Assembly (NCBI RefSeq): GCF_001713475.1 | Contig: NZ_CP016499.1 | Coordinates: 4,341,501-4,405,500 of the forward strand | DNA length: 64,000 nucleotides | Origin: Agrobacterium sp. RAC06 | GTDB taxonomy: Bacteria > Pseudomonadota > Alphaproteobacteria > Rhizobiales > Rhizobiaceae | Reading direction: 5' to 3' | Shown: piece by piece, positions 19,302 through 28,638 of the stretch | How positions within the stretch are numbered: the first letter of the stretch is position 1 | Layout of the letters: each line of letters starts with the position of its first letter | The notes under the pieces: generated by a model | Database searches by the model: none | What the model saw: the letters and a program-made list of their open reading frames with translations, nothing else | What the model was told of the DNA's origin: nothing | Position numbers and translations under genes: made by a program

Positions 19302-20555
19302 TCAGGCTGAGAGTTTCTCGCGCATGAGCGTGTCATAAGCGGCGATCAGCCTGTTGACGTCGACGCCGTTCTCCTGCGGTCCGAAGCTCAGATGGCTGAC
19401 AGTGAAGTCGGAATAGATGCATGTCGGGCGATCCAGGAAGGCTGGCAGGTCGACGGTCAGCATCTTTTCATCGTCGCCCTTGGCGAGCGCCATGTGCTGC
19501 AGATCGCGGCCGAGCCAGGCGATGAAGTTGATCGACTGGCGTTCCTGCCAGTCGACCACCTTGGTGGGAAGCGGCAACTCTTTCTTGGGCGATGCCAAGA
19601 AGAAGTCATGCAGCTTGTTCGCCTTGTCCGGATCGGTCCAGAGGGTGCCGCCAAAGCCGCCCGGCGGACGCTCGAAATGGCCGAGCGAGGCGGGGAGCGC
19701 GCCGGAAACCTGCTGGAAGTAGGCGCAGACACCGTTATTGACGACATTCGCCGAGGTCACGAAGTAATGCGGGTTCTTGCGGCGGTGGTCGATGAAGCCT
19801 GCGAGGCCGTCGAGATCCAAGTAGACGATGTCGTCGTCGCATTTCAGGAAGAGTGCGTCAGCGAAATCGGCCAGACGGCGGGCGTAATACTGATATGCCT
19901 GGAAATAAGGCATCTGTTCGCCGGGGTTCCCGACGTATCGGCGCACCGGCGCGTCGACATGGCAGAGTTCGAGCGTGGCGCCCCAGCCGCCGCGGGCCAT
20001 CACGTCGGCCCCAGCAGGCAGTGCGATGTCCGGCCAGCGGCCGAGCACGACGCCATTGACCATCAGTTCGGGTGTGCCGGATTGGTCGATCGAGACGACG
20101 ACCTCGTTGGCGCGGCCTGGCGATAGCACGCTCGGGGTGAGCTTCGCCCAGACAGTCGGGGCGTCGCTTCGGTCTGCATCATTGAGCCGCGCGCGGGGCG
20201 CCTTGCGGATGACGGACTGCTGATTGTTCCAGCCGCCGATAACGACCTCGTAGAAATTGTCCGGGTCATGTTTTGGCAAAATCGCCAGATGCAGGTCGTT
20301 GTTGATCCTGGCATCGAGCCGCAGCGTAGACCGGGCGGATGCTGTCCCGCATGCCTGGTAGCCCACTGCGTCGCCCATGAAGCGAAGCGGGCCGAACTCA
20401 CGCGTGACCCATTCGTGATCGGCAGCCGCGCGGGTGAAGTCCCAGATATGCCATTCGTCGATCAGACCGTCGGCCATGGCCCTGCGGACATAGCTGTTGA
20501 GGATCTGCATCCGGTGTTCCCGGCCGGCAAAGGTTACTAGTATTACAGGCGCCAC
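19302..20555 (-). CDS. Putative glycosyltransferase interrupted by a Methyltransf_FA-like (PF12248-type) domain
   Basis: The 417-residue protein begins like a GT-A transferase (VILVTFAGREHRMQILNSYVRRAM) and resumes after about residue 205 with FADALFLKCDDDIVYLDLDG, whose Asp240-242 could bind metal and nucleotide sugar. Between them, about residues 60-200, lies an insert with FYEVVIGGWNNQQSVIRK, the signature of the farnesoic-acid O-methyltransferase-like domain (Methyltransf_FA), a beta-rich module found in animal lectin-like proteins. The GTG start is supported by GGGAG seven bases upstream. It is 52 bp downstream of the GT41 gene. Acceptor and donor are unknown; UDP-Galf is a context guess. 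Confidence 0.7.
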   Translation of the reverse strand: MAPVILVTFAGREHRMQILNSYVRRAMADGLIDEWHIWDFTRAAADHEWVTREFGPLRFMGDAVGYQACGTASARSTLRLDARINNDLHLAILPKHDPDNFYEVVIGGWNNQQSVIRKAPRARLNDADRSDAPTVWAKLTPSVLSPGRANEVVVSIDQSGTPELMVNGVVLGRWPDIALPAGADVMARGGWGATLELCHVDAPVRRYVGNPGEQMPYFQAYQYYARRLADFADALFLKCDDDIVYLDLDGLAGFIDHRRKNPHYFVTSANVVNNGVCAYFQQVSGALPASLGHFERPPGGFGGTLWTDPDKANKLHDFFLASPKKELPLPTKVVDWQERQSINFIAWLGRDLQHMALAKGDDEKMLTVDLPAFLDRPTCIYSDFTVSHLSFGPQENGVDVNRLIAAYDTLMREKLSA

Positions 20556-20607
20556 AGTTATCTCCCAGCCCAGTTCGGTCTTTGCCCGCAGTCTTTCGTC
20601 ACTGCCG

Positions 20608-22647
20608 TCACGTCCACAGACGTGTGTCGGTCGGGACGGGGTGGAAATCGTGCCAGGCGGAGATGCGGTCGCGATAGCGCTTGCGATAGGCGGCCTCGTC
20701 CTCGAACTCGACTTCGGTCATCAGCACTTCCGAGCCGATTTCGTAATACATCTCCATGTTGGAGAGATCCGGAACAGGTGTGTCGCCGCGCTCGCGCTCG
20801 CCCTGCATCTGCCAGTAGAGTTCTTCCAGCCGGCGGACGAGGCGGGGGATGTCGCGAAGCGCGCAGGTGTCACGCTGGGCCTGCAGGGTGGAACGGATCC
20901 TTGCCAGTTCGGTCTTGTCGTTCGCCAGCGCCACCGCCTTGCGGACGTAGTCCTCAGGGCTTGCGCAGATCAGTTCGGGAATGCCAGCCGACTTGACGAT
21001 GCTGCTGCAGAAGCGCGAGGCGAAGCCCTTGCCCGGGAGCGTCAGCACGGGCAGGCCCATGGTCAGCGCATCCGACGCCGTCGAATGGGCGCCATAGGGG
21101 AAGGTGTCGAGGAAGAGATCGGCGATCGCAATGCGGGCCAGATGGTTCGGATTGGCCACCTTGGAGGCGAAGTAGATGCGGGCCGGGTCAACGCCTGCCG
21201 ACTTTGCGAGGTCGCGCAGTCGCTGGTTGACGATATCGGAGCCTCCAAGCAGCCAGAGAATGCTGCCGGGGGTGGCCGTCAGGATTGCCATCCAACGGGC
21301 GAAGACGGGTGCGGTGATCTTCTGCATGCCGTTGAAGCAGGCGAAGACGAAGGCGTTTTCCGGCAAGCCGGCTTCGGTCCGCGTCGGGCGGGTGCCGATT
21401 GCGCGCTTGCGGTCGACCGGCTGGTTGCAGGGAATGTGGAGCACCTTTTCGGTGTAGTAGAGTTCGTTGCCGGGCGGGATGATCTGCTCGTCGGCAATAA
21501 TGTATTGGTGGACCGGGCTCGCCATGGTGCCGGGATAGCCGCAGAAGTTCACGATGACGGGGGCAGGGCGGTAGGAGAAGATCTTCGTGCGGGCGAGCTT
21601 GGTGTAGCCGTTGACGTCGATGAGGATGTCGATCTCGTCGGCCATGATCTGCTTGGCGGCATCGAGGTCCGAAAGCGCGGTGATGTCGCGCCAGACGTCG
21701 ATGACGGCCTTCATCCGGTTTTGAGTCGCATCATTGGTGCGCGGCTCGCCGATGTAATAGGCATAGACTTCGACGGACGCCTTGTCGTGCAGTTCGAGAA
21801 CCTCACTCAGGGCGAAGCCGACGGCATGGTCGCGCAGATCCGAGGAGACGTAGCCGATGCGCAGGCGCTGGCCGGTGCCGACCTTCTTGCGCGGGACGGG
21901 CTTGTTGAGATGTGCTGCGTCCGGGCGGCCTGCCAGCATCTTGAAGTAACGAAAGGCCTTGGCCATCTGGTAGAGCGGATCGTCCGCATAACAGGCGAGC
22001 GGGAGCGGCGAGATCGAGTCCAGCATCTGCCGCTTCGTCACATATTCCGATCCCTGGACGACCGGCCACTTGCACTGGTGCTGGCGGACCGAGATCCAGT
22101 GCTGGCCTGCTTCCGGCTTGTCGGGGCGCAGTTCGATTGCCTGCCAGAGAGCGTTCTCGGCATCCTCCAGAAGGCCGGCGCCTTCCATGACACGGCCAAT
22201 ATGCTGCAGGGCCATCAGACGATGAACCGATTTGTCGGGAGTGATTTCGGCGGTCGAGTCCACGTAACTCCGCCACTGCTGGATCGCCTGAGCGCCCAGA
22301 CCGCTATCCTCATAGGTTCGACCCAGATTGATGTGCGCCTGGCCCATCATGGGTTGAGCCTTCAGCGCCGCCTTCAACGCGTTGACCGCGCCTGCGGTGT
22401 CGCCGAGTTGCTTGAGCGTCACAGAATAGTTGAAGAAGGCGAGGTGAAGCAGCGGACTTTGATCGTTGAATGCCGTCCAGGTCTTGTAGAGTTCGGCGGA
22501 AAGCGCGAACTGACCCGCTGCCGACCACCGCTCCGCCAGCTGCAGGGCGTCGAGCAGCGAAAGCTGCTGGCGTCTCGATTTCTCCAGAGCTGTTGCGAGC
22601 TGGGCGTTCTGCTCCGGGGCGAATGCGGTATGTATCACCATCGACAT
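20608..22647 (-). CDS. TPR-containing GT41 glycosyltransferase (O-GlcNAc transferase/SPINDLY-like)
   Basis: The 679-residue soluble protein has TPR-like helices at about 30-190 (AGAVNALKAALKAQPMMGQA, DAENALWQAIELRPDKPEA) and then a GT41 catalytic region. RIGYVSSDLRDHAVGF supplies His274, at the place of the catalytic histidine of human OGT. ACFNGMQKITAPVFARW supplies Lys443, and the UDP-binding DTFPYGAHSTASDALTMGLPVLTLPG is intact. GT41 enzymes modify Ser/Thr or, in HMW1C, Asn of proteins. The start at 22647 has GAGAG upstream; ATG at 22659 lacks a ribosome site. It is divergent from the Ser/Thr-rich octapeptide protein, an obvious candidate substrate. Confidence 0.9.
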   Translation of the reverse strand: MSMVIHTAFAPEQNAQLATALEKSRRQQLSLLDALQLAERWSAAGQFALSAELYKTWTAFNDQSPLLHLAFFNYSVTLKQLGDTAGAVNALKAALKAQPMMGQAHINLGRTYEDSGLGAQAIQQWRSYVDSTAEITPDKSVHRLMALQHIGRVMEGAGLLEDAENALWQAIELRPDKPEAGQHWISVRQHQCKWPVVQGSEYVTKRQMLDSISPLPLACYADDPLYQMAKAFRYFKMLAGRPDAAHLNKPVPRKKVGTGQRLRIGYVSSDLRDHAVGFALSEVLELHDKASVEVYAYYIGEPRTNDATQNRMKAVIDVWRDITALSDLDAAKQIMADEIDILIDVNGYTKLARTKIFSYRPAPVIVNFCGYPGTMASPVHQYIIADEQIIPPGNELYYTEKVLHIPCNQPVDRKRAIGTRPTRTEAGLPENAFVFACFNGMQKITAPVFARWMAILTATPGSILWLLGGSDIVNQRLRDLAKSAGVDPARIYFASKVANPNHLARIAIADLFLDTFPYGAHSTASDALTMGLPVLTLPGKGFASRFCSSIVKSAGIPELICASPEDYVRKAVALANDKTELARIRSTLQAQRDTCALRDIPRLVRRLEELYWQMQGERERGDTPVPDLSNMEMYYEIGSEVLMTEVEFEDEAAYRKRYRDRISAWHDFHPVPTDTRLWT

Positions 22648-23240
22648 GATATCTCTCATCGGCCAGGGGCCGGGTTACGTTCCCGCGGAGCGGCGTGTAC
22701 AAAACTCCTAATCAGCCTAGCTTGCTTTGGGCTTGCGTGGGGGCAGGCCGCCTTATCTTAGGACTTGCCAAATCACTCGCTATTGACGATAGCATCCGAG
22801 GTTAAGAGGCGCCGGCTTAGCTTTCTGCCAAGAATAGACAGGTAAGTTCCGGGAACGTCCGTTAATAGAAAATTATAGGGTGCGCCCTAATCATCTGCGC
22901 AAGACTCGTCTCATCGTATTTCTGTGTTTGCAGAATGATGAGCCAAGGTCGTCTCCCGGGTACGGGAGTAGACGTTCCAAAAGGTGTGGGAAGCAGAGAT
23001 TAGCTCTGCTGCATGATGCCCTCTCCAACGCCAGGCTCGCTCGAGCCATGTTTCACCAAAAGACTTTTGTCCGCAAGGACACCGCACGCCAAGCGCGATC
23101 GATCTGCGTTTGCGTTCGGATTGTGGCCATTCGGGGTGCAGGATGCTCCCCGGGTCGCGCGGTGAGGCACCCGACGTGCTCCCCCGACCGGTGGCAAAGG
23201 AATGCAACGGCCAATCGCTAACGTTGAAGGCGCGCGTCAA
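22648..23240. promoter_or_regulatory. 593-bp divergent intergenic region between the GT41 gene and the giant repeat gene
   Basis: No convincing gene lies here. The left third (22690-22880) is relatively AT-rich and contains the small inverted repeat TAGGG-TGCG-CCCTA at 22876-22889. The right part is GC-rich, with overlapping ORFs on both strands that lack protein character. It must hold promoters for both divergent units. The leader of the giant gene could be several hundred bases long. I see no clear -35/-10 pair that can be defended. Confidence 0.5.
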
Positions 23241-26200
23241 ATGACCTCGATTATCTCTTCTCTGAGCATCACCCAGATCAAGTCGCTGTCTACGGCGACC
23301 ATCGCTTCCTTCACGAGCGACGACGTTGCTGCGCTGAGCTCCGCTCAGGTCGCCGCGCTGTCGTCCGGGCAGATTTCAGCCTTCCAGACCGATGACATCG
23401 ATCAGTTCGACTCCGCTCAGCTCAGTGCGATCTCGAGCGTCGCCATCCGCGGTCTAACAGTGGATCAGCTTTCCGTCATCGACAGTGCCAAGATGACGGC
23501 GCTGAGCAGCCGGCAGCTGGGTGCGCTGAACTCTACCCAGATGACGGCCCTGACGTCGGAGCAGTTCGCGGCGCTGACCCCCACGCAGCTCGCTTCGCTG
23601 AGCAGCGTCGCCCTTTCCGGCATCCAGACCGACGACGTCGCGACACTGACCTCGGCAGAACTCGCCGTCATCAGCACACGCGCTCTCGGCGGCCTCTCTA
23701 CCGCCAACTTTGCGACCCTCAGCTCCACCCAGCTTTCCGGCCTGACCACCGGCCAGATCGCCGCGCTGTCGACCGCTGCCATCGCAACGCTGACTTCGGA
23801 TCAGATCGACGGCCTGGACGCAACGCAGATCTCGGCGCTCAGCTCGCGCCAGGTCACCGCACTCACGACCGATGCGCTCGCTTCGTTCTCGACCGACCAG
23901 ATCGTTGCCCTGAACAGCCGGGCAGTGGCGGTACTGAAATCGACGCAGGTTGCTGCACTTTCGACCGACCAGATCGATGTCCTGACCACCGGCCAGCTCG
24001 CGTCATTGACCTCCGTGGCTGTTGCCGGTCTCGGTACCGACGACGTCGCTGTGCTCTCCTCGGACGGCGTGGCCGCTCTCAGCTCCCGAACCCTGGCCGC
24101 CCTTTCTACGGCGAACTTCGCGGCTCTGGGCTCCGGCCAGCTGACCGGCCTGACTTCTGCGAAAATCGCTGGTCTGACGGCAGCACAGATCGGTGTATTG
24201 AGCTCGGATCAGGTTGATGGTCTCACTCCCACCCAGATTGCCGGCCTGACCAGCGCCCAGATGAAGTCGTTGACCACGGATACGCTGGCGTCGTTCACGA
24301 CCGATCAGGTCGGCGCGCTCAGCAGCCGTACAATCGGTGTGCTCGACTCTGCCAAGGTGGCTGCCCTGAGCAGCGACCAGGTGGCGGCTCTCTCGACACA
24401 ACAGCTCGCTTCGCTCAGCTCGGCCGCCGTAAAGGGTCTGGAGACGGAAGATCTGGCGACATTCACGTCGACGGAACTTGCCGCCCTGAATTCGCGTACG
24501 CTTGCAGCCCTCTCCACCGAAAACATCGCGAGCCTCACCTCCGCCCAGCTGACGGCTCTTTCGAGCGGCCAGATCGCCTCGCTGACGACGGCGCAGGTGG
24601 CTGCGCTCGACAGCGATCAGATTGACGGCCTTAGCGCCTCCCAGGTCGGAGCTCTGAGCTCTGCACAGGTCATCGCGCTCGGTACGGATAATGTGGTCTC
24701 CCTCTCCACCGACCAGGTCGCTGCACTCAGCAGCCGCGCGGTCGGTGCGCTGACGGCAGCCCAGCTCACGGCGATGACGAGTGATCAGATCCAAGCCCTC
24801 GGCTCGGCGCAGATTGCCGCCCTTTCGTCGGCCGACCTGCAGGCGCTCTCCTCTGAAGACATCAACACCTTCAGCACGGATGAATTCGCGATCATCAACT
24901 CGGCAGCCATCCGCGGCATATCTACCGACGTGATCGGTGAACTGTCGACAGACCTGATCGGTGTCATGAACACCCGCGCCGTGGCCGCACTCTCGTCCGC
25001 CCAGGTCGCCGCCATGACCTCGGATCAGATCGCCGCCCTGTCGACCGGGCAGCTCGCATCGCTGACCTCGGTCGCCGTCGCAGCTCTTGAAGCCGAGGAC
25101 GTGGCCACCTTTACCTCCACCGAAATCGCTGCCCTGCAGTCGCGTTCGTTGGCTGCCCTGTCGAGCGCCAACTTCGCCACCCTCGGATCGGATCAGATCG
25201 TCGGTCTGACGAGCGCACAGATCGCTGCCCTGTCGACCGTGCTCGTTGGTTCGCTGACCAGCGACCAGATCGACGGTCTGACAACGGCGCAGGTTGCCAC
25301 ATTCTCCTCCTCGCAGCTCGCCTCCATCAGCACGGCCGGCATCGCGTCGATGACCACCGACCAGATCGGTGCCCTCAGCACCCGCGCCCTCGCTTCGCTC
25401 AAGTCGGAACAGCTGAACGTGCTGACCTCCGACCAGTTCGCGGCACTTGGAACCGGACAGTTGGCGGTCCTGTCGTCTGCGGCCATCCGCGGCCTCAACT
25501 CCGATGCCATCGGCACCCTGACTTCGGCTGAACTCGCGGTTCTGAACTCCCGTGCGATTTCCGCGCTGTCGACCGACAATCTGGCCCTGATCAGCTCTGA
25601 CCAGATTGCTGGCCTGACCACCGGACAGATGGCGTCGCTGACCAGCACGCAGGTCGGCAGCCTCTCGACCGGTCAGATCGACGGTCTGACTGCCGGACAG
25701 ATCGCGACACTGAGCAGTGTACAAATCCGCGCCCTCGATACGGATGCGATTGCTTCCCTCTCCACGGATCAGGTTGGCGCTATCAGCTCACGCGCCATCG
25801 CCAGCCTGTCGTCCAGCCAGCTTGGGGCGCTCGACTCCGACCAGTTCGCCGCGCTTGGGACCGGTCAGCTTGCGGCCCTGACGTCTTCGGCCATCGTCGG
25901 TCTCGATAGCTCTGCCATCGATACGCTGACATCTGTCGAACTCGCGGCGCTCAACTCCCGAGCTCTGGCGGCGCTGACCACCGACAACTTCGCACTGCTC
26001 GACTCGGCTCAGTTGGCTGGCCTCACGACAGGTCAGGTGACGGCTCTTACCACCGCTCAGATCCAGACCCTCGTCAGCGATCAGCTGGATGGTCTGACGA
26101 GCGCCCTCATCGGGATGCTCTCCAGCTCGCAGGTCAGGGCGCTGACCACCGATGCCCTCGCCTCGCTTGACACGGACCAGGTGGCTTCGATCAGCAGCCG

Positions 26201-28376
26201 CGCAATCGGCGCCCTTGGCTCTGGCGCAATCGCTGCCCTGTCCACCGATCAGATCGGTGTGCTGACGACCAACCAGCTTGCGGCCCTGACATCCGCAGCG
26301 GTTGCCGGGCTTGCGACCGATGACGTGGCAGTCTTCGAATCGACCGATCTGGCGGCGCTTAACTCTCGCGCTCTGGCTGCACTGTCGACGGACAACATCG
26401 CCGCCCTCAACTCGCTCCAGCTGAGCGGTCTGACGACCGGCCAGATCGTCGCCCTGACCACCGGCCAGCTTGGTGTCCTCGACTCGGATCAGATCGATGG
26501 TCTCTCGGCGAACCAGGCCGCGGCACTGACATCCGCCCAGATCGTCGCTCTGTCGACCGACAACATCGCATCGTTGTCGACCGATCAGGTTGCTGCGCTG
26601 AATTCCAGAGCCATCGGTGCCCTGACATCGGCACAGCTCGCCGCGATGAGCACCGACCAGGTCGAAGCACTGACCTCGGCCCAGATCACCGCGCTGAGCT
26701 CGGCCGACCTCGCTGCCCTGTCGTCTGACGATATCGCCACCTTCTCGGCAGCCGAGATCGGGGTGATCAGCTCGGCCGCAATCTCCGGCCTGTCGGCAGA
26801 TGCGATCGGAGGTCTCGATACGGACCAGGTCGCTGCGATCAACAGCCGCTCGGTCGGCGCCCTCAGCTCGGCCCAGATCGGAGCACTCGATACAGACCAG
26901 TTTGCGGCCCTCTCGACGGCCCAGTTGGCCCAGATCAGCTCCGCCGCGGTCGCCGGTCTCGGAACCGATGACCTCGCAACTCTCGACTCCACCGAGCTTG
27001 CTGTCCTGCAGAGCCGCACCATTGCAGCTCTCAGCACCGACAACTTCGCGGCTCTCACCTCGACCCAGCTCTCGGGTCTCACGACAGGCCAGATCGCTGC
27101 ACTTACGACTGCACAGGTTGCTACGCTGAGAAGCGATACGGTAGCTGGCCTGGGTTCGACCCAGCTTGCGGCGCTCAGGTCCACACAGGTTGCGGCTCTG
27201 ACGACTGCAGCGATTAACGCTCTGACCTCTTTGCAGATCCCAAGCCTGGCCACAGGCGGTATCGCTAGCTGGAGCTCGGACCAGATTATCGCAATGCCCG
27301 CGATACCGTTTACCAGTCTTACAACGGCACAGCTTGGCGCCATCAGCTCTCAGGGCATTGCCGGTGTGACCACAACGTCGATCAGCAGTCTGTCGTCGGA
27401 GGAGGTCGCGGCACTCAACACCCGAGCCTTGGGCGCAATGTCGACCGATCAGTTCGCTACTCTCAATTCGACGCAGCTCGCCGGGTTGACCACCACTCAG
27501 GTTGCCTCCCTGACGACCGCCCAGATCGGTGTGCTGACTACGGATGACATAGACGGTCTGACTGCGGGGCAGGTGGGTGCGTTGACGTCGGCCCAGATCG
27601 CTGCCTTGTCCACCGACAATCTGGCCTCCTTCTCGACGGACCAGATTGCGGCACTCTCGAGCCGGGTCTTCGCAAGCCTCAGCTCGGGGCAGGTGACGGC
27701 GCTCTCGACCGCCCAGATCGACGTCTTGTCGTCCGGTCAGCTGGCATTGCTGAGCACCGCAGCGATTGGTGGCCTTGAAACGGCAGACATGGCGACCTTC
27801 TCGTCGGCTGAACTCGGTGCTCTGAGCACGCGGACCATTGCGGCCCTGTCGACCGACAACTTCGCCGAACTGACCTCGGCTCAACTGACCGGCCTCAGCG
27901 CCGCTCAGGTGGCTGCGATTAGCTCCGCTCAAGTGGGTGCCCTGACGTCCGACCAGATCGACGGTCTCTCAACAGGCCAGATCGCCGCGCTGACCTCGAG
28001 CCAGATCCGCTCGCTGTCGACCGATAATGTCGCCTCGTTCAGCACCGACCAGGTGGTGGCTCTGAGCACCCGCGCCATTGCGGCCCTCACGACCGACCAA
28101 CTGGTTGCAATGACGACGGACCAGATCGAAGCTCTGACGTCGACGCAGGTTGCGGCTCTGAACTCGGCGGGTATCAGTGCCCTGGCGAGCGAAGACCTGG
28201 CCGAATTCTCGACCGACGACATTGCTGCGATCAGCACCTCGGCGCTGGCCGGTCTGTCCACACAGGACATCGACGATCTGAGCAGCGATCAGTTGCAATC
28301 GTTCACCACGGCGCAGATCAACGCGCTGAACGACGAGCAGGTTGTTGCGATCATCGCAGCCTACCAGTCGCTCTGA
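23241..28376 (+). CDS. Giant Ser/Thr-rich octapeptide-repeat protein, 1711 residues
   Basis: After MTSIISS the protein is exactly 213 octapeptides to its last residue, without one register shift: L-[ST]-[ST]-x-[QAED]-[ILVF]-x-[AGS]. Leucine at position 1 and an aliphatic residue at 6 would face a core. The S/T-x-x-Q/E spacing resembles helix capping boxes, so a solenoid of very short helices or turns is possible (inference). I see no Cys or His, one Trp, and very few Pro or Lys. There are roughly 400 Ser/Thr. No signal peptide, membrane helix or anchor is visible; the end is NDEQVVAIIAAYQSL. ATG 23241 has GAAGG ten bases upstream; an ATG at 23202 would add 13 non-repeat residues. I do not recognise a functional family. 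A surface, secreted or scaffold protein modified by the adjacent glycosyltransferases is the best hypothesis. Confidence 0.9.
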   Translation: MTSIISSLSITQIKSLSTATIASFTSDDVAALSSAQVAALSSGQISAFQTDDIDQFDSAQLSAISSVAIRGLTVDQLSVIDSAKMTALSSRQLGALNSTQMTALTSEQFAALTPTQLASLSSVALSGIQTDDVATLTSAELAVISTRALGGLSTANFATLSSTQLSGLTTGQIAALSTAAIATLTSDQIDGLDATQISALSSRQVTALTTDALASFSTDQIVALNSRAVAVLKSTQVAALSTDQIDVLTTGQLASLTSVAVAGLGTDDVAVLSSDGVAALSSRTLAALSTANFAALGSGQLTGLTSAKIAGLTAAQIGVLSSDQVDGLTPTQIAGLTSAQMKSLTTDTLASFTTDQVGALSSRTIGVLDSAKVAALSSDQVAALSTQQLASLSSAAVKGLETEDLATFTSTELAALNSRTLAALSTENIASLTSAQLTALSSGQIASLTTAQVAALDSDQIDGLSASQVGALSSAQVIALGTDNVVSLSTDQVAALSSRAVGALTAAQLTAMTSDQIQALGSAQIAALSSADLQALSSEDINTFSTDEFAIINSAAIRGISTDVIGELSTDLIGVMNTRAVAALSSAQVAAMTSDQIAALSTGQLASLTSVAVAALEAEDVATFTSTEIAALQSRSLAALSSANFATLGSDQIVGLTSAQIAALSTVLVGSLTSDQIDGLTTAQVATFSSSQLASISTAGIASMTTDQIGALSTRALASLKSEQLNVLTSDQFAALGTGQLAVLSSAAIRGLNSDAIGTLTSAELAVLNSRAISALSTDNLALISSDQIAGLTTGQMASLTSTQVGSLSTGQIDGLTAGQIATLSSVQIRALDTDAIASLSTDQVGAISSRAIASLSSSQLGALDSDQFAALGTGQLAALTSSAIVGLDSSAIDTLTSVELAALNSRALAALTTDNFALLDSAQLAGLTTGQVTALTTAQIQTLVSDQLDGLTSALIGMLSSSQVRALTTDALASLDTDQVASISSRAIGALGSGAIAALSTDQIGVLTTNQLAALTSAAVAGLATDDVAVFESTDLAALNSRALAALSTDNIAALNSLQLSGLTTGQIVALTTGQLGVLDSDQIDGLSANQAAALTSAQIVALSTDNIASLSTDQVAALNSRAIGALTSAQLAAMSTDQVEALTSAQITALSSADLAALSSDDIATFSAAEIGVISSAAISGLSADAIGGLDTDQVAAINSRSVGALSSAQIGALDTDQFAALSTAQLAQISSAAVAGLGTDDLATLDSTELAVLQSRTIAALSTDNFAALTSTQLSGLTTGQIAALTTAQVATLRSDTVAGLGSTQLAALRSTQVAALTTAAINALTSLQIPSLATGGIASWSSDQIIAMPAIPFTSLTTAQLGAISSQGIAGVTTTSISSLSSEEVAALNTRALGAMSTDQFATLNSTQLAGLTTTQVASLTTAQIGVLTTDDIDGLTAGQVGALTSAQIAALSTDNLASFSTDQIAALSSRVFASLSSGQVTALSTAQIDVLSSGQLALLSTAAIGGLETADMATFSSAELGALSTRTIAALSTDNFAELTSAQLTGLSAAQVAAISSAQVGALTSDQIDGLSTGQIAALTSSQIRSLSTDNVASFSTDQVVALSTRAIAALTTDQLVAMTTDQIEALTSTQVAALNSAGISALASEDLAEFSTDDIAAISTSALAGLSTQDIDDLSSDQLQSFTTAQINALNDEQVVAIIAAYQSL
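23262..28373 (+). repeat. Three-level coding tandem repeat: 24 bp, 408/648 bp, and a multi-block order
   Basis: The base unit is 24 bp (one octapeptide), 213 copies. A marker octapeptide of the type [ST]-x-Q-I-D-G recurs at 23790, 24198, 24606, 25254, 25662, 26070, 26478, 27126 (degenerate), 27534 and 27942. These positions divide the array into blocks of 17, 17, 27, 17, 17, 17, 27, 17 and 17 octapeptides (408 or 648 bp), with 22 before the first marker and 18 after the last. The 27-unit blocks carry ten extra octapeptides. The leading 22 resemble the end, and the trailing 18 the beginning, of such a long block. Blocks differ by many substitutions but contain no frame-breaking indel. Confidence 0.9.
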
Positions 28377-28382
28377 TCGGGG

Positions 28383-28447
28383 GAGGCGCTCGGCGCCTCT
28401 TCTCACAGATAACTTTAGAAAGCCCCACCCATTGCGGTGGGGCTTTT
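28383..28447 (+). terminator. Double hairpin terminator after the giant repeat gene
   Basis: GAGGCGC-TCG-GCGCCTC at 28383-28399 lies six bases past the stop. A strong intrinsic terminator follows: AAAGCCCCACC at 28419-28429 pairs with GGTGGGGCTTT from 28436, ending in a T-run at 28444-28447. The second hairpin has A-rich sequence on its left, so it could work in both directions. Confidence 0.85.
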
Positions 28448-28543
28448 CCTTTGGGCTGCTCTCTCAGATTTGGCCGAGGTGGTCCTTGGGGGGCGCGACC
28501 ATATCGCCGTGCCTGTGAAGACAGGCGTATTCGCGCGGCACGG

Positions 28544-28574
28544 AAAAGCCCGCCAACTCGGAAAGCTGGCGGGC
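28544..28574 (-). terminator. Intrinsic terminator of the BASS transporter / acyl-CoA synthetase unit
   Basis: On the minus strand GCCCGCCA pairs with TGGCGGGC (plus-strand 28567-28574 and 28548-28555), followed by a T-run (plus-strand AAAA at 28544-28547). It lies about 65 bases past the transporter stop at 28639 and faces the terminator of the convergent giant gene. Confidence 0.75.
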
Positions 28575-28638
28575 GTCACTCTGGATGCTATGGGAAGGTA
28601 GTATCCCAGTCGGCGGTATCTCCAGCCGCCCTCCTGCG

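Noticed and set aside
22880..23240. Two opposing ORFs (113 aa plus, 109 aa minus) in the divergent gap
   Set aside because: Composition is noise-like, starts have no ribosome sites, and they overlap each other fully.
23262..28373. Regular short repeats as a CRISPR array or minisatellite
   Set aside because: Units are directly adjacent, diverged, 24 bp long, in one open reading frame and with no unique spacers or cas genes.
23465..28406. Long minus-strand ORFs antisense to the giant repeat gene (573 aa at 24003-25724, 714 aa at 25788-27932 and others)
   Set aside because: They exist because the 24-bp period lacks stops in other frames. Their translations are Arg/Gly/Asp-rich noise, and the plus frame has the clean octapeptide pattern, a ribosome site and a terminator.
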